Assembly (NCBI GenBank): GCA_036377055.1
Contig: DASUZD010000007.1
Span: 1 to 61,665, forward strand
From: DASUZD01 sp036377055
Lineage (GTDB): Bacteria > Actinomycetota > Thermoleophilia > Gaiellales > Gaiellaceae
Reading direction: 5' to 3'
DNA: 61,665 bases
Numbering within the stretch: the first letter of the stretch is position 1; every line of letters begins with the position of its first letter. The notes beneath the pieces were generated by a model. That model made no database searches. It worked only from the letters and a program-made list of their open reading frames with translations, and was not told the DNA's origin. Shown one piece after another: positions 40,983 to 50,288 of the stretch. A program made the translations under genes and the position numbers.

Positions 40983-41642
40983 GTGACGGGCGCACTGCTC
41001 GCCGCGCGTGCCGCCGCGGCCCTCATCTGTCTGGACCCCGGTCACGGCACACCGCCCGCCATCGGCGCTCAGCGCGAGCCGATCGGCCCGGGCTCGAGGG
41101 TGCTGAAGATCAAGGACGGCGGCGGGACGGCCGGCGAGGCGCCGGTCGCGCTCGCGATCGCGCGTCGAACCCGCGCCTTCCTGCTCGGCAAGGGCTATCG
41201 CGTCGCGATGACGCGGACCGGCCCGGAGTTCCGGCGCGGGAACGGCGGCAACATCGCGCGCGCCCAGTTCTGCAACTCGCGCCATGCCGCGCTCATGATC
41301 CGCATCCACGCGGACGGCTCCCACGACCGCAGCCTCCATGGTGTCCTCACGCTCGTCCCGGCCTACCACATCGGCTGGACCGACGACATCTACCGCCGGA
41401 GCCTGCGCGCAGGGACGCTGATCGAGAAGGCCATGACGCTCGCGACCGGCGCGGCCGACCTCGGCGTGCTGCAACGGACGGACATCACCGGCTTCAACTG
41501 GGCGAACGTCCCGGCTGTGCTGGTGGAGACCGGGTTCATGACGAACCCGCGGGAACGACGGCTGCTGCAATCGAGCGCGTATGAATGGAAGGTCGCGCGC
41601 GGGATCGCGGCCGGCGCGATCGCGTCCGTCGGGAAGCCCTGA
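40983..41642 (+). CDS. N-acetylmuramoyl-L-alanine amidase (Amidase_3)
   Basis: A 219-residue zinc amidase that cleaves the bond between muramic acid and the stem peptide. Motifs: LDPGHG near residue 17 (first zinc His), GEAPVALAIARRTRAFL (catalytic Glu), LMIRIHADGS (second His) and VPAVLVETGFMTNPRE (final catalytic Glu). A short Ala-rich N-terminus is probably an export signal. GTG 40983 lies 6-7 nt after AACATT. It diverges from the secreted-protein gene, from which it is separated by about 66 bp. Confidence 0.85.
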   Translation: MTGALLAARAAAALICLDPGHGTPPAIGAQREPIGPGSRVLKIKDGGGTAGEAPVALAIARRTRAFLLGKGYRVAMTRTGPEFRRGNGGNIARAQFCNSRHAALMIRIHADGSHDRSLHGVLTLVPAYHIGWTDDIYRRSLRAGTLIEKAMTLATGAADLGVLQRTDITGFNWANVPAVLVETGFMTNPRERRLLQSSAYEWKVARGIAAGAIASVGKP

Positions 41643-41658
41643 CGCCGCCTGCTCGCCG

Positions 41659-41979
41659 CTACGACGGCATCGCCGGCGGCTGGTTCGAGACGGGCGGCTC
41701 CTCAGTGGTAGCGACCGCGCTGGCCGGAGGCGTGTCGGTCGCGGGAACCGCTTCCGCGCCGGCGTCTTCGAGCTTCGCCTTGAGCGAGCGGATGCGCTCG
41801 ACGATCGGATCGAGGGCAGGGTTCGAGATCGCGCCGGTCGAGGCGAGCTCGAACGCCTTCTCCCCCAGCTCGTTGTACGCCTGGCTCAGCTCGCGCTTCG
41901 TCTGGACGTCGGCGACGCCCTCCTTCGCGCGCTCGGCCGCCTGCTCGGCCTGCTGCTTCACCTTGTCCAGAAACCCCAT
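41659..41979 (-). CDS. small helical protein of unknown function
   Basis: A 106-residue protein. The first 70 residues (MGFLDKVKQQAEQAAERAKEG, then ELSQAYNELGEKAFEL) form amphipathic helices that could be a coiled coil, and the last 35 are a Pro/Ala-rich disordered tail. Similar MGFLDK-type proteins occur widely in actinobacteria without known function. It lies 16 bp after the AIM24 gene on the same strand, with an AAAGGAGAG before the ATG. Confidence 0.6.
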   Translation of the reverse strand: MGFLDKVKQQAEQAAERAKEGVADVQTKRELSQAYNELGEKAFELASTGAISNPALDPIVERIRSLKAKLEDAGAEAVPATDTPPASAVATTEEPPVSNQPPAMPS

Positions 41980-41995
41980 GTCGCTCTCCTTTCGC

Positions 41996-42715
41996 TCAGC
42001 CGCCGAGGATGTTCCCGAGGAGGCCGCTCCCGCCCTTCTCGCCGCCGCCGTGCGCCGCCTCGAGCACCCGCTCGGCAGTGCGCTGGAACGGCAGCGTCTG
42101 GAGGGTGACGTGCCCCGGCCCGGTCATGTGGACGAGGAAGAGGCCCTCGCCCCCGAAAAGGCTCTTCTTGATCCCGCTCTGCATCTTGACCTCGTACTTC
42201 ACGGTCGGCTCGATCATCACCATGCAGCCGGTGTCGACGATCAGGGCCTGGCCGTCGGCGAGGTCGAAGTCGACGAAGTCGCCGCCGCCGTGGAGCCACA
42301 CCGTCCCGTTGCCGCGGAGGCGCTGGAGGAAGAAGCCCTCGCCGCCGCCTGCGATCCCCATGCCGAGCTTCTTCGCGAAGGCGCTCTCGATCGCGACGTC
42401 GCCATGGTGCGCGAGGTACGCGTGCTTCTCACAGATGATCTCTCCGTCGAGCTCGTGCTCCCGGATCGAGCCGGGAAAGGGGCCGCAGATGCCGACGGCT
42501 CCCGCGCCGCGGGCCGTGTAACGAGCGAGGAACATGCTTTCCCCAGCGAGGACTGCGCGCTTCAGGCCGCCCATCAGCCCGCCCGGCATCTCGACATCCA
42601 TCGAGACGTCGCCGGAGATGAACATCATCGCGCCGGCCTCTGAGACCAGTTGCTCGCCCTGCTCGAGCGCGATGACGACCGCGGGCGCGTGCCCCTCGCG
42701 AACCTTTGCCTCCAT
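41996..42715 (-). CDS. AIM24 family protein
   Basis: A 239-residue beta-rich protein of the AIM24 (TIGR00266) family. It has the typical SEAGAMMFISGDVSMDVEMPGG and FLARYTARGAGAVGI blocks, GEGFFLQRLRGNGTVWLHGGG and LIVDTGCMVMIEPTVKYEV, and a Gly-rich end. The family is thought to be structural, forming trimers, with no clear enzymatic role. ATG 42715 is 8 nt after a TAGGAT -10, fitting leaderless transcription. It leads a small operon with the helical protein at 41659. Confidence 0.82.
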   Translation of the reverse strand: MEAKVREGHAPAVVIALEQGEQLVSEAGAMMFISGDVSMDVEMPGGLMGGLKRAVLAGESMFLARYTARGAGAVGICGPFPGSIREHELDGEIICEKHAYLAHHGDVAIESAFAKKLGMGIAGGGEGFFLQRLRGNGTVWLHGGGDFVDFDLADGQALIVDTGCMVMIEPTVKYEVKMQSGIKKSLFGGEGLFLVHMTGPGHVTLQTLPFQRTAERVLEAAHGGGEKGGSGLLGNILGG

Positions 42716-42726
42716 CGCGGACGATC

Positions 42727-43038
42727 CTACTCGGCGCCCGTGTCCCGCATCTTCCGCGCGACGCCCCGCCCGCGCGCGTGGACCTGCCGGCGCCGCTCGT
42801 CGACCTCCGGCACCGGCTCGGCGTGATCGACCGGCGTCTCGGCCGACTCGAACTCCTCGCGCTCCTCGACGATCGAGCGCGACTCGGCCAGCTTCCGCCG
42901 CAGCTCTTCCGCCCGCGGATCCGGCCCGGGCGGGGGAGAAGGCGGAGCGGGCAGCGGACGCCGGCGCCTCGAGGTGACGGCGCGATAGAGGCCTAGTGCG
43001 GCGAGCGCGGCCGAGGCGAGGGCGAGAGGACGGCGCAC
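42727..43038 (-). CDS. small membrane-anchored protein of unknown function
   Basis: A 103-residue protein with an N-terminal hydrophobic helix (LALASAALAALGLYRAV) followed by RRRR, a Pro-rich linker and a charged helical part (AEELRRKLAESRSIVEEREEFE). It is probably anchored in the membrane with the charged part in the cytoplasm. GTG 43038 lies 6 nt after TAGCAT, whose bases overlap the -10 of the divergent rpsF promoter. No family recognised. Confidence 0.55.
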   Translation of the reverse strand: MRRPLALASAALAALGLYRAVTSRRRRPLPAPPSPPPGPDPRAEELRRKLAESRSIVEEREEFESAETPVDHAEPVPEVDERRRQVHARGRGVARKMRDTGAE

Positions 43039-43044
43039 GGGCCG

Positions 43045-43054
43045 ATGCTACACT
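43045..43054. promoter_or_regulatory. overlapping divergent -10 elements
   Basis: TAGCAT on the minus strand (43050-43045) precedes the leaderless gene at 43038. TACACT on the plus strand (43049-43054) can serve the rpsF operon with a leader of about 90 nt. The two hexamers share two bases, so polymerase binding should be mutually exclusive. Confidence 0.45.
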
Positions 43055-43147
43055 GGCCGCCTTCCTGCCTCGTCTCGCGCCGTCCGTTCCCGAGCGGCGC
43101 CTGCCGGCGAGGCCGCTTCAGACCGAAGGAAGGAGGCACTCGGGAGC

Positions 43148-43513
43148 GTGATCGCGTACGAAATCCTGCTCATGCTGGACCCCGACCTCGACGAGGACCG
43201 GGCGAGCGAGATCGTCGCGCGGACCCGTGAGCTCGTCGAGAAGGGCGGCGGGACCTGGGCGAACCAGGAGGTCTGGGGACGCAAGAAGCTCGCCTACGAG
43301 ATCGACCACAAGGGCGAAGGCGCATACCACCTACTCACGTTCAGCGCGGAGCCCGAGACGCTGGACGAGATCTCGCGCGTGCTGAAGATCACCGACGGCG
43401 TGATGCGGCATATGGCGGTCCGGCAGGTGCCGGGCTCGCGCCCTCACGGCCCGTCCGTAGGTGCGCCGTCTCCCGCCGCTGAGCGGGAGCCCGTCGTCCA
43501 GGAAGCCGAGTAA
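43148..43513 (+). CDS. rpsF: 30S ribosomal protein S6
   Basis: A 121-residue protein. YEILLMLDPDLDEDRASEIV, then GKK-type WGRKKLAYEIDHKGEGAYHLLTF and LKITDGVMRHMAVRQ match S6. It carries a Pro/Glu-rich C-terminal extension beyond the usual 95-100 residues. GTG 43148 has GGAAGGAGG upstream. It begins the conserved rpsF-ssb-rpsR-rplI operon. Confidence 0.93.
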   Translation: MIAYEILLMLDPDLDEDRASEIVARTRELVEKGGGTWANQEVWGRKKLAYEIDHKGEGAYHLLTFSAEPETLDEISRVLKITDGVMRHMAVRQVPGSRPHGPSVGAPSPAAEREPVVQEAE

Positions 43514-43552
43514 CCTTCGAACGAGCGTTCGTGTAGGGAGGAGAGAGTTCCG

Positions 43553-43987
43553 ATGGCAAACATCAACCGAGTCGTCCTCGTCGGCAACTTGACACGCGAC
43601 CCCGAGCTGCGGCACACGCCGAGCGGTACGCCCGTCTGCAAGCTTCGGCTCGCCGTGAACACGCGCCAGAAGGACCAGGCGACGGGTCAGTGGGGCGACA
43701 AGCCGAACTACTTCGACGTCACCGTCTGGGGCAACCAGGGCGAGAGCTGCGCGCAGTTCCTCGCGAAGGGTCGCCCGGTGGCGATCGACGGCCGCCTCGA
43801 CTGGCGCGAGTGGGACGCGCAAGACGGGACGAAGCGCCAGGCGATCGAGATCATCGCCGACAGCGTCCAGTTCCTCGGCAGCCGCGAGGGCGGCGCCGCG
43901 GAGCCGCAGTTCGTCCCGGCCGGCGCGACCGCCGCGAGCGAGCCGGACTTCGCGGGGTCGGCGACCGACGACGACATCCCGTTCTAG
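43553..43987 (+). CDS. ssb: single-stranded DNA-binding protein
   Basis: A 144-residue protein. The OB fold is seen in INRVVLVGNLTRDPELRHTPSGTPVCKLRLAVN, YFDVTVWGNQGESCAQFLAKG and IDGRLDWREWDAQDGTKRQAIEIIAD. The tail is acidic and ends DDDIPF, the conserved tip that binds partner proteins. ATG 43553 is preceded by GGGAGGAGAG. It acts in replication, repair and recombination. Confidence 0.95.
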   Translation: MANINRVVLVGNLTRDPELRHTPSGTPVCKLRLAVNTRQKDQATGQWGDKPNYFDVTVWGNQGESCAQFLAKGRPVAIDGRLDWREWDAQDGTKRQAIEIIADSVQFLGSREGGAAEPQFVPAGATAASEPDFAGSATDDDIPF

Positions 43988-43997
43988 GAGGACGCGA

Positions 43998-44261
43998 GTG
44001 GCACAGCCTCGAGAGCAGACGCGCCGGAAGCGACCCGGCGCAGCGACCGGGCCGATCCGGCGGAAGAGCTGTTACTTCTGCAAGGAGAAGGTCGAGGAGG
44101 TCGACTACAAGAACTACAACCAGCTCCGGCGCTACATCTCGGAGAAGGGCAAGATCCGGTCCCGCCGCATCACCGGGGCGTGCCGCCGCCACCAGCGGCA
44201 GGTCGCGGTCGCCGTCAAGCGCGCCCGCGAGATGGCGCTCCTGCCCTACGTGACGGGCTGA
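43998..44261 (+). CDS. rpsR: 30S ribosomal protein S18
   Basis: An 87-residue protein. RKSCYFCKEKVEEVDYKNYNQLRRYISEKGKIRSRRITGACRRHQRQ is read in two parts as the S18 core, with a CxxC pair in CYFC and a basic N-terminal extension. GTG 43998 follows the ssb stop by 10 bp with a GGAGG in between. The TGA overlaps the ATG of rplI. Confidence 0.94.
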   Translation: MAQPREQTRRKRPGAATGPIRRKSCYFCKEKVEEVDYKNYNQLRRYISEKGKIRSRRITGACRRHQRQVAVAVKRAREMALLPYVTG

Positions 44262-44881
44262 TGGAAGTCATCCTCACGCAGGACGTCGACAAGATCGGGC
44301 TGCGCGGCGAGGTCGTCAACGTCGCGCGCGGCTACGCGCGGAACTTCCTGCTCCCGCGACGGCTCGCCGAGGTCGCGACGCCGGCCAAGGTGGCCGAGCT
44401 GGAACGGCGCGACGCCAACCGTGCGCGGCACGAGGCTCGAAGCGTGGAGCACGCGCAGGAGATCGCGGAGCTGCTCGCGAAGACCGTGCTTCGGCTCGAG
44501 GTGAAAGCGGGTCCGACCGGCGCGCTCTTCGGATCCGTCACGCCGACGAACATCGCGGACGAGATCTGGCGCGCACGGAAGGTCCGCGTCGACCGCCGTA
44601 AGATCGACCTTCCCGAGCCGATCAAGCGCGTAGGCCGCTACGAGGTCCCGATCGAAGTCTTCACCGACGTCCACGTCGACGTGAAGACGCTCGTCGTCCC
44701 CGAAGGCGGCGAGCTCCCGCCCGAGGAGGAGCTCGAGCGTCCGGCCGAGCCCGAGAGCGCCGAGCCCGCGACGGCCTCGGCCGAGTCGGAGGTGTCGGCC
44801 GATGATCAGGTCCCCGACGACGCGTTCGACCGCGCGGTCGACACTGCCGTCGCACCCGAGCTCGAGGACGAGCGCGCCTGA
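44261..44881 (+). CDS. rplI: 50S ribosomal protein L9
   Basis: A 206-residue protein, longer than the usual 150. The N-terminal domain reads MEVILTQDVDKIGLRGEVVNVARGYARNFL (seen in two stretches), a long connecting helix follows, and the C-terminal domain has LFGSVTPTNIADEI and GRYEVPIEVFTDVHVDVKTLVV. The last 45 residues are a Glu/Ala-rich acidic extension. The start overlaps the rpsR stop (TGATG). Confidence 0.94.
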   Translation: MEVILTQDVDKIGLRGEVVNVARGYARNFLLPRRLAEVATPAKVAELERRDANRARHEARSVEHAQEIAELLAKTVLRLEVKAGPTGALFGSVTPTNIADEIWRARKVRVDRRKIDLPEPIKRVGRYEVPIEVFTDVHVDVKTLVVPEGGELPPEEELERPAEPESAEPATASAESEVSADDQVPDDAFDRAVDTAVAPELEDERA

Positions 44882-45445
44882 CTCTCCACAGGCCCGCCGC
44901 GGCCTGTGGAGATCGCAACGCAAAATCCGCTTCGAGCGGCTTTTTCGTCCACGGATTCACGGGCGGGATCGGCGAACAGGAGTTCCATCGCCGCTGCAAA
45001 TCGGCCAGAGCCGAAGCTGTGGATTCCGCCGTCTCCACAGGTGGTCGGCGAGCCTCTTAGGTGGTCTCATTTGTCGCGATGGCCCACTCGCCCAGCCTTC
45101 GTCAGCCGCTCCGACCACGTCGCAGAACCTCGAGACGGCCGTTTCCGCACTCGAGCGATCCCTGCTCTCCCCCGGCGTGGTCGGAGCGGTGGGCGAGCTG
45201 ATCGCGGCGGTCGGCCGGGGTTGGTGACGACCTGTGGAAATGCATCGAGAATCTTCGCTCGGAGCGGACGATTGATCCACCGGGCGCTCAGCGTCGGCGG
45301 GCGATAAAGCGCTGCTCAGGGCCCAGATCCACGAGTCGGAGCTCGATCTTCCACACGTTGTCCTCAGCGGCTTGCTCCTGCGCGCGGCATCCGGAGCGTT
45401 CTCGGTGAAGGCAGCGTCCGACTGCGGCTGTAGCGTGGCGAACGT
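44882..45445. other. 564-bp gene-free region with DnaA-box-like sites
   Basis: No convincing gene is found. It opens with a hairpin (CTCCACAGG 44884-44892 with CCTGTGGAG 44903-44911), then a terminator at 44927. Several TCCACA-containing 9-mers are within one mismatch of TTNTCCACA: 44882-44890, 44905-44913 (minus), 45032-45040, 45234-45242 (minus) and about 45347-45355; TTGTCCTCA occurs at about 45358-45366. It lies directly upstream of the replicative helicase gene. An origin or replication-linked regulatory site is possible. Confidence 0.4.
44927..44946 (+). terminator. intrinsic terminator of the rpsF-rplI operon
   Basis: CCGCT (44927-44931), a TCG loop and AGCGG (44935-44939), followed by CTTTTTT-like CTTTTT. 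Short stem but a clear T-run, 45 bp after rplI. Confidence 0.65.
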
Positions 45446-48127
45446 GTGTTCGCAACAACCACCCCTCCCGCCTCGGTTCTCGTCGTGAGCTCAGCCACAG
45501 CCGCACGGCTCGCACCCGAGTCCGACGCCGACGCGCCTCCCCAGAACCAGGTGGCCGAGGAGTCGGTGCTCGGCGCGATGCTGATGTCGCCGAGCGCGAT
45601 CGCCGCGGTCGGCGAGGTGGTCACGGCCGGCGACTTCTACTTCAAGGGTCACGGGGTCATCTACAAGACGGCGATCTCGCTCTACTCGCGGGGCGAACCG
45701 GTCGACTGGCTCACGGTGGTCGACGAGCTCGAGAAGCGCGGCGAGCTCGAGGCGGTGGGCGGAGAGGCGCGGCTCAGAGAGCTGGCGTCGACCGTGCCCG
45801 CGACCGCCAACGCCGCGCACTACGCGCGGATCGTCCGGGAGATGGCGCTGCTGCGCGGCCTGATCAACGTGGGTCACGAGGTTGCCCAGCTGGGTTGGAA
45901 CCGGCCGGGAGAGACCGAGGATCTGCTCGATCGCGCCGAGCAGGCGATCTTCCAGCTCTCGCAGACGCGCGTCACGACGGAGTTCAGCCACATCGAGCTG
46001 CTGCTGAAGGAGAGCTTCGAGCGGATCACGGCTCTCTACGAGGCGGGCGCGGACGTGACCGGCGTGCCGTCCGGATTCCGCGACCTCGATCGCCTCACGT
46101 CGGGCTTCCAGCCCGGCAACCTGATCGTCGTCGCCGCCAGGCCGAGCATGGGGAAGTCGGCGCTCGGGCTCTGCGTCGCGGCGAACCTCGCGGTCCGGCA
46201 CGAGACGCCTGTCGCGCTGTTTACGCTCGAGATGTCGAAGTCCGAGGTCACCCAGCGCCTGATGTGCAGCGAGGCGAAGGTCGAGTCGCAGCGCCTGCGC
46301 ACCGGCAAGCTGGAGGTCAGCGACTGGCCGCGCCTGACGGCTGCGTGCGACAAGCTCGCGAAGGCGCCGATCTACGTCGACGACACGGGGTCGATCACGA
46401 TGATGGAGATCCGGTCGAAGGCGCGCCGGCTCAAGTCGCGGGAGCCGAACCTCGGGCTGATCGTAGTCGACTACATGCAGCTCATGACCTCCGGGGCGAC
46501 GGCCGAGAACCGCGTACAGGAGGTCTCGCAGATCTCGCGGTCGCTGAAGCAACTCGCCCGCGACCTCGACGTGCCGATCCTCGCGCTCTCGCAGCTCTCC
46601 CGCGCCGTCGAGCAGCGCCACGACAAGCGGCCGATCCTCTCCGACCTACGCGAATCCGGCTGCCTCGCCGGCGATTCGCGCGTCTTCCTCCCCGACGAGG
46701 GCTGCTACCGGCCGATTCGCGACCTCGTCGGCCGCCGTGACTTCCGCGTTCTCGCCCTCGACACAGAGACGTGGCAGCTCCAGCCCCGTCGCGTCGTTCG
46801 CGCGTTTCCCACCGGACGGAAACGGCTCTATCGGCTTCGAACTCGCCTCGGTCGCACGATTCGGGCAACCGGGAACCACAGGTTCCTCACCCTCGAAGGC
46901 TGGCGCCGTCTCGACTCGCTCGCTGAAGGGGTGCGTGTTGCACTGCCGCGGCGACTCACGGCCTCTGTTCGGCAGACGATGCCTTCCGAAGAGCTCGCCC
47001 TCCTTGGCCACTTGATCGGCGATGGCTGCACGCTCCCGCGGCATGCGATCCAGTACACGACGCGCGAGCCCGAGCTCGCGGAGCTCGTCCGCGACCTTTC
47101 GCGTGCAGTCTTCGGAGCAGAGGTCGCAGTTCGAATCAAGGCGGAGCGAACGTGGCGCCAGGTGTACCTCAGCTCGGCGCGGCACCTGACGCATGGCGTC
47201 CGGAACCCGGTTGCCGCTTGGCTCGACCGGCTGGGAGCATTCGGCCTGCGCGCGCCCGAGAAGCGGGTTCCCGAGGTGGTCTTTCGCCAGCCACCGAGCG
47301 CGATCGCTACCTTCCTCCGGCACCTCTGGGCGACCGACGGCTGTCTCCGCGCCGGCGCCGATCGGCAGTACCCCGTCGTTCGCTTCGACTCGACGAGCGA
47401 GGCGCTCACCACGGATGTCGCTTCGCTCCTCTTGCGCCTCGACATCACGGCGAAAGTGCGTCGCGTCTCGATGGGGACGAGAGGAAGGCCGTCGTACCGG
47501 CTCGACGTCACCGGCCGCGACGACCAGTTGCGGTTCGTGTCGGTCGTGGGCGCCGTCGGCAGCCGGCGCCGCTCCGAGGCCGCTCGGATCGCGGCGCGCG
47601 TCGAGGGCATTCGCTCGAACACGAACCGCGACGTGGTGCCGCGAGAGGCTTGGCACTCCATCGTCAAACCGGCGATGGCCGAAGCGGGCGTGTCGACGCG
47701 CGCGCTGCAAACGAGGCTCGGAACGGCCTACTGCGGCTCGACCTTGTATCGCACGGGCATCGGCCGCGCCCGCGCGGCGGCGGTTGCCGAGATCGTGTCA
47801 TCAGACCTGCTCGCACGGCTTTCCGAGAGCGACGTGTATTGGGACGAGGTCGTCGCCGTCGATCCCGCCGGAGAGGAGGACGTCTTCGACCTGACCGTCG
47901 AAGGCCTGCACAACTTCGTCGCAGACGACATCGTCGTACACAACTCGATCGAGCAGGACGCGGACCTCGTCGTGTTCATCTACCGCGACGAGTACTACAA
48001 CGACGATTCCGAGCAGCAAGGCATCGCCGAGGTCATCCTCGCGAAGCACCGGAACGGGCCGACCGACGCGATCAAGCTCGCGTTCCTCAAGCGCTATGCA
48101 AAGTTCTCTGACAGCACGGCGGCCTGA
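45446..48127 (+). CDS. dnaB: replicative DNA helicase DnaB, interrupted by an intein
   Basis: An 893-residue precursor. The extein is about 465 residues, the normal DnaB length. The N-terminal domain has QVAEESVLGAMLMSPSAI; the RecA-like domain has Walker A AARPSMGKSALG, IVVDYMQLM (Walker B) and ALSQLSRAVEQRHDKRPILSDLRESG. After residue 405 the intein intervenes, and the extein resumes at SIEQDADLVVFIYRDEYY. The spliced helicase unwinds DNA at forks. GTG 45446 lies 9 nt after TAGCGT. The gene is separated from rplI by a terminator and a long gap. Confidence 0.93.
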   Translation: MFATTTPPASVLVVSSATAARLAPESDADAPPQNQVAEESVLGAMLMSPSAIAAVGEVVTAGDFYFKGHGVIYKTAISLYSRGEPVDWLTVVDELEKRGELEAVGGEARLRELASTVPATANAAHYARIVREMALLRGLINVGHEVAQLGWNRPGETEDLLDRAEQAIFQLSQTRVTTEFSHIELLLKESFERITALYEAGADVTGVPSGFRDLDRLTSGFQPGNLIVVAARPSMGKSALGLCVAANLAVRHETPVALFTLEMSKSEVTQRLMCSEAKVESQRLRTGKLEVSDWPRLTAACDKLAKAPIYVDDTGSITMMEIRSKARRLKSREPNLGLIVVDYMQLMTSGATAENRVQEVSQISRSLKQLARDLDVPILALSQLSRAVEQRHDKRPILSDLRESGCLAGDSRVFLPDEGCYRPIRDLVGRRDFRVLALDTETWQLQPRRVVRAFPTGRKRLYRLRTRLGRTIRATGNHRFLTLEGWRRLDSLAEGVRVALPRRLTASVRQTMPSEELALLGHLIGDGCTLPRHAIQYTTREPELAELVRDLSRAVFGAEVAVRIKAERTWRQVYLSSARHLTHGVRNPVAAWLDRLGAFGLRAPEKRVPEVVFRQPPSAIATFLRHLWATDGCLRAGADRQYPVVRFDSTSEALTTDVASLLLRLDITAKVRRVSMGTRGRPSYRLDVTGRDDQLRFVSVVGAVGSRRRSEAARIAARVEGIRSNTNRDVVPREAWHSIVKPAMAEAGVSTRALQTRLGTAYCGSTLYRTGIGRARAAAVAEIVSSDLLARLSESDVYWDEVVAVDPAGEEDVFDLTVEGLHNFVADDIVVHNSIEQDADLVVFIYRDEYYNDDSEQQGIAEVILAKHRNGPTDAIKLAFLKRYAKFSDSTAA
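46661..47944 (+). mobile_element. intein in DnaB with LAGLIDADG homing endonuclease
   Basis: Residues 406-833 (428 residues). It begins with CLAGDSRVFLPDEG (block A, nucleophile Cys1) and ends with DLTVEGLHNFVADDIVVHN (blocks F and G, terminal His-Asn), followed by Ser as the +1 nucleophile. Between are block B (GNHRFLT) and two LAGLIDADG-like motifs (LLGHLIGDG and FLRHLWATDG), so a homing endonuclease appears intact. The insertion point, after DLRESG and before SIEQD, is the site known from the Synechocystis DnaB intein. Confidence 0.92.
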
Positions 48128-48217
48128 ACGCGTCCCCACGCCGCCCTGCCGGCGTCGCGCGCGTTTTCTCGTGCGCGTGCAACCCCGTCGCGAAGCGGCC
48201 TCGAAGGAGGGCCCCAC

Positions 48218-48430
48218 ATGTACGACCAGCGGATTATCCTCCCACCCCGGACCACGTCCTTTCGCGCTGTATGTGAGGCGTGTCAGGCCGAGCAGCTCCC
48301 GAGCCGCGGCTACGTCGGCGCGACGGTCGACGGAACGCTGCGTCTCGAGCAGGCCCGCGGCACGATCCTGTGCCCGCGCGGCCATGTGATCTCGCTCGTA
48401 CGAGCAACGCCGGACGCGGCGCTCCGCTAG
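48218..48430 (+). CDS. small Cys-containing protein of unknown function
   Basis: A 70-residue protein with Cys at CEAC (positions 19-22) and one more in LCPRGH, which together could bind one zinc with the His. It resembles a zinc-ribbon-like small protein (FRAVCEACQAEQLPSRGY, RGTILCPRGHVISL). GAAGGAGG precedes ATG 48218. It sits between dnaB and purA on the same strand. No family recognised. Confidence 0.6.
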   Translation: MYDQRIILPPRTTSFRAVCEACQAEQLPSRGYVGATVDGTLRLEQARGTILCPRGHVISLVRATPDAALR

Positions 48431-48490
48431 GAGGGAACGAGGCCAGAGGCGGGCGGACGGGCTCCGGCCGTTCTGGCAGACTGCCCCAAC

Positions 48491-49774
<1,284 letters not shown>

Positions 49775-50288
49775 AGCGCCTCGAGGTCGGCGGGCGTGTT
49801 CACGTTCACCAGCAGCGCCGGATCGAGCGGCACCTCGCGGACGTCCAGTTCGAGCAGGGCGTCGCGCAGCGCGAGCTCGCCGGCGGCAAGCCTCCGCTCC
49901 AGCAACGCGAGCGCAGTCTTGCGGTAGGCGCCTGGAAGCGGCGCGTCCCGCGCCGGCACGGCGGCGTCTGCGCACGCGAGCGCGAGCAGCCGGAGCGCGG
50001 CGGCCGGGACGAGCGGACAGTCGACCGGCAAGACGACGGTGACGTCGTTCGCCGCCGCCCGGAGGCCTGCAACCACGCCGGCGAGAGGAGCGCGGGTGCC
50101 GCTTCCGTCGTCTGTGACGCGAAACGGCAGCTCCAGGGCGTTGCCTAGCTTCCCGACCGCGAGCCGCTCGTCGCAGAGCTCGCCGAGCGTCGCCCAGCCG
50201 ATCTCGGCAAGCGTGCGCCCGTGAAGTCGCGCGAGCGCCTTCGGCGCGCCGAAGCGGGTGCTCGCGCCTCCGACGAGCAGGACGCCGG

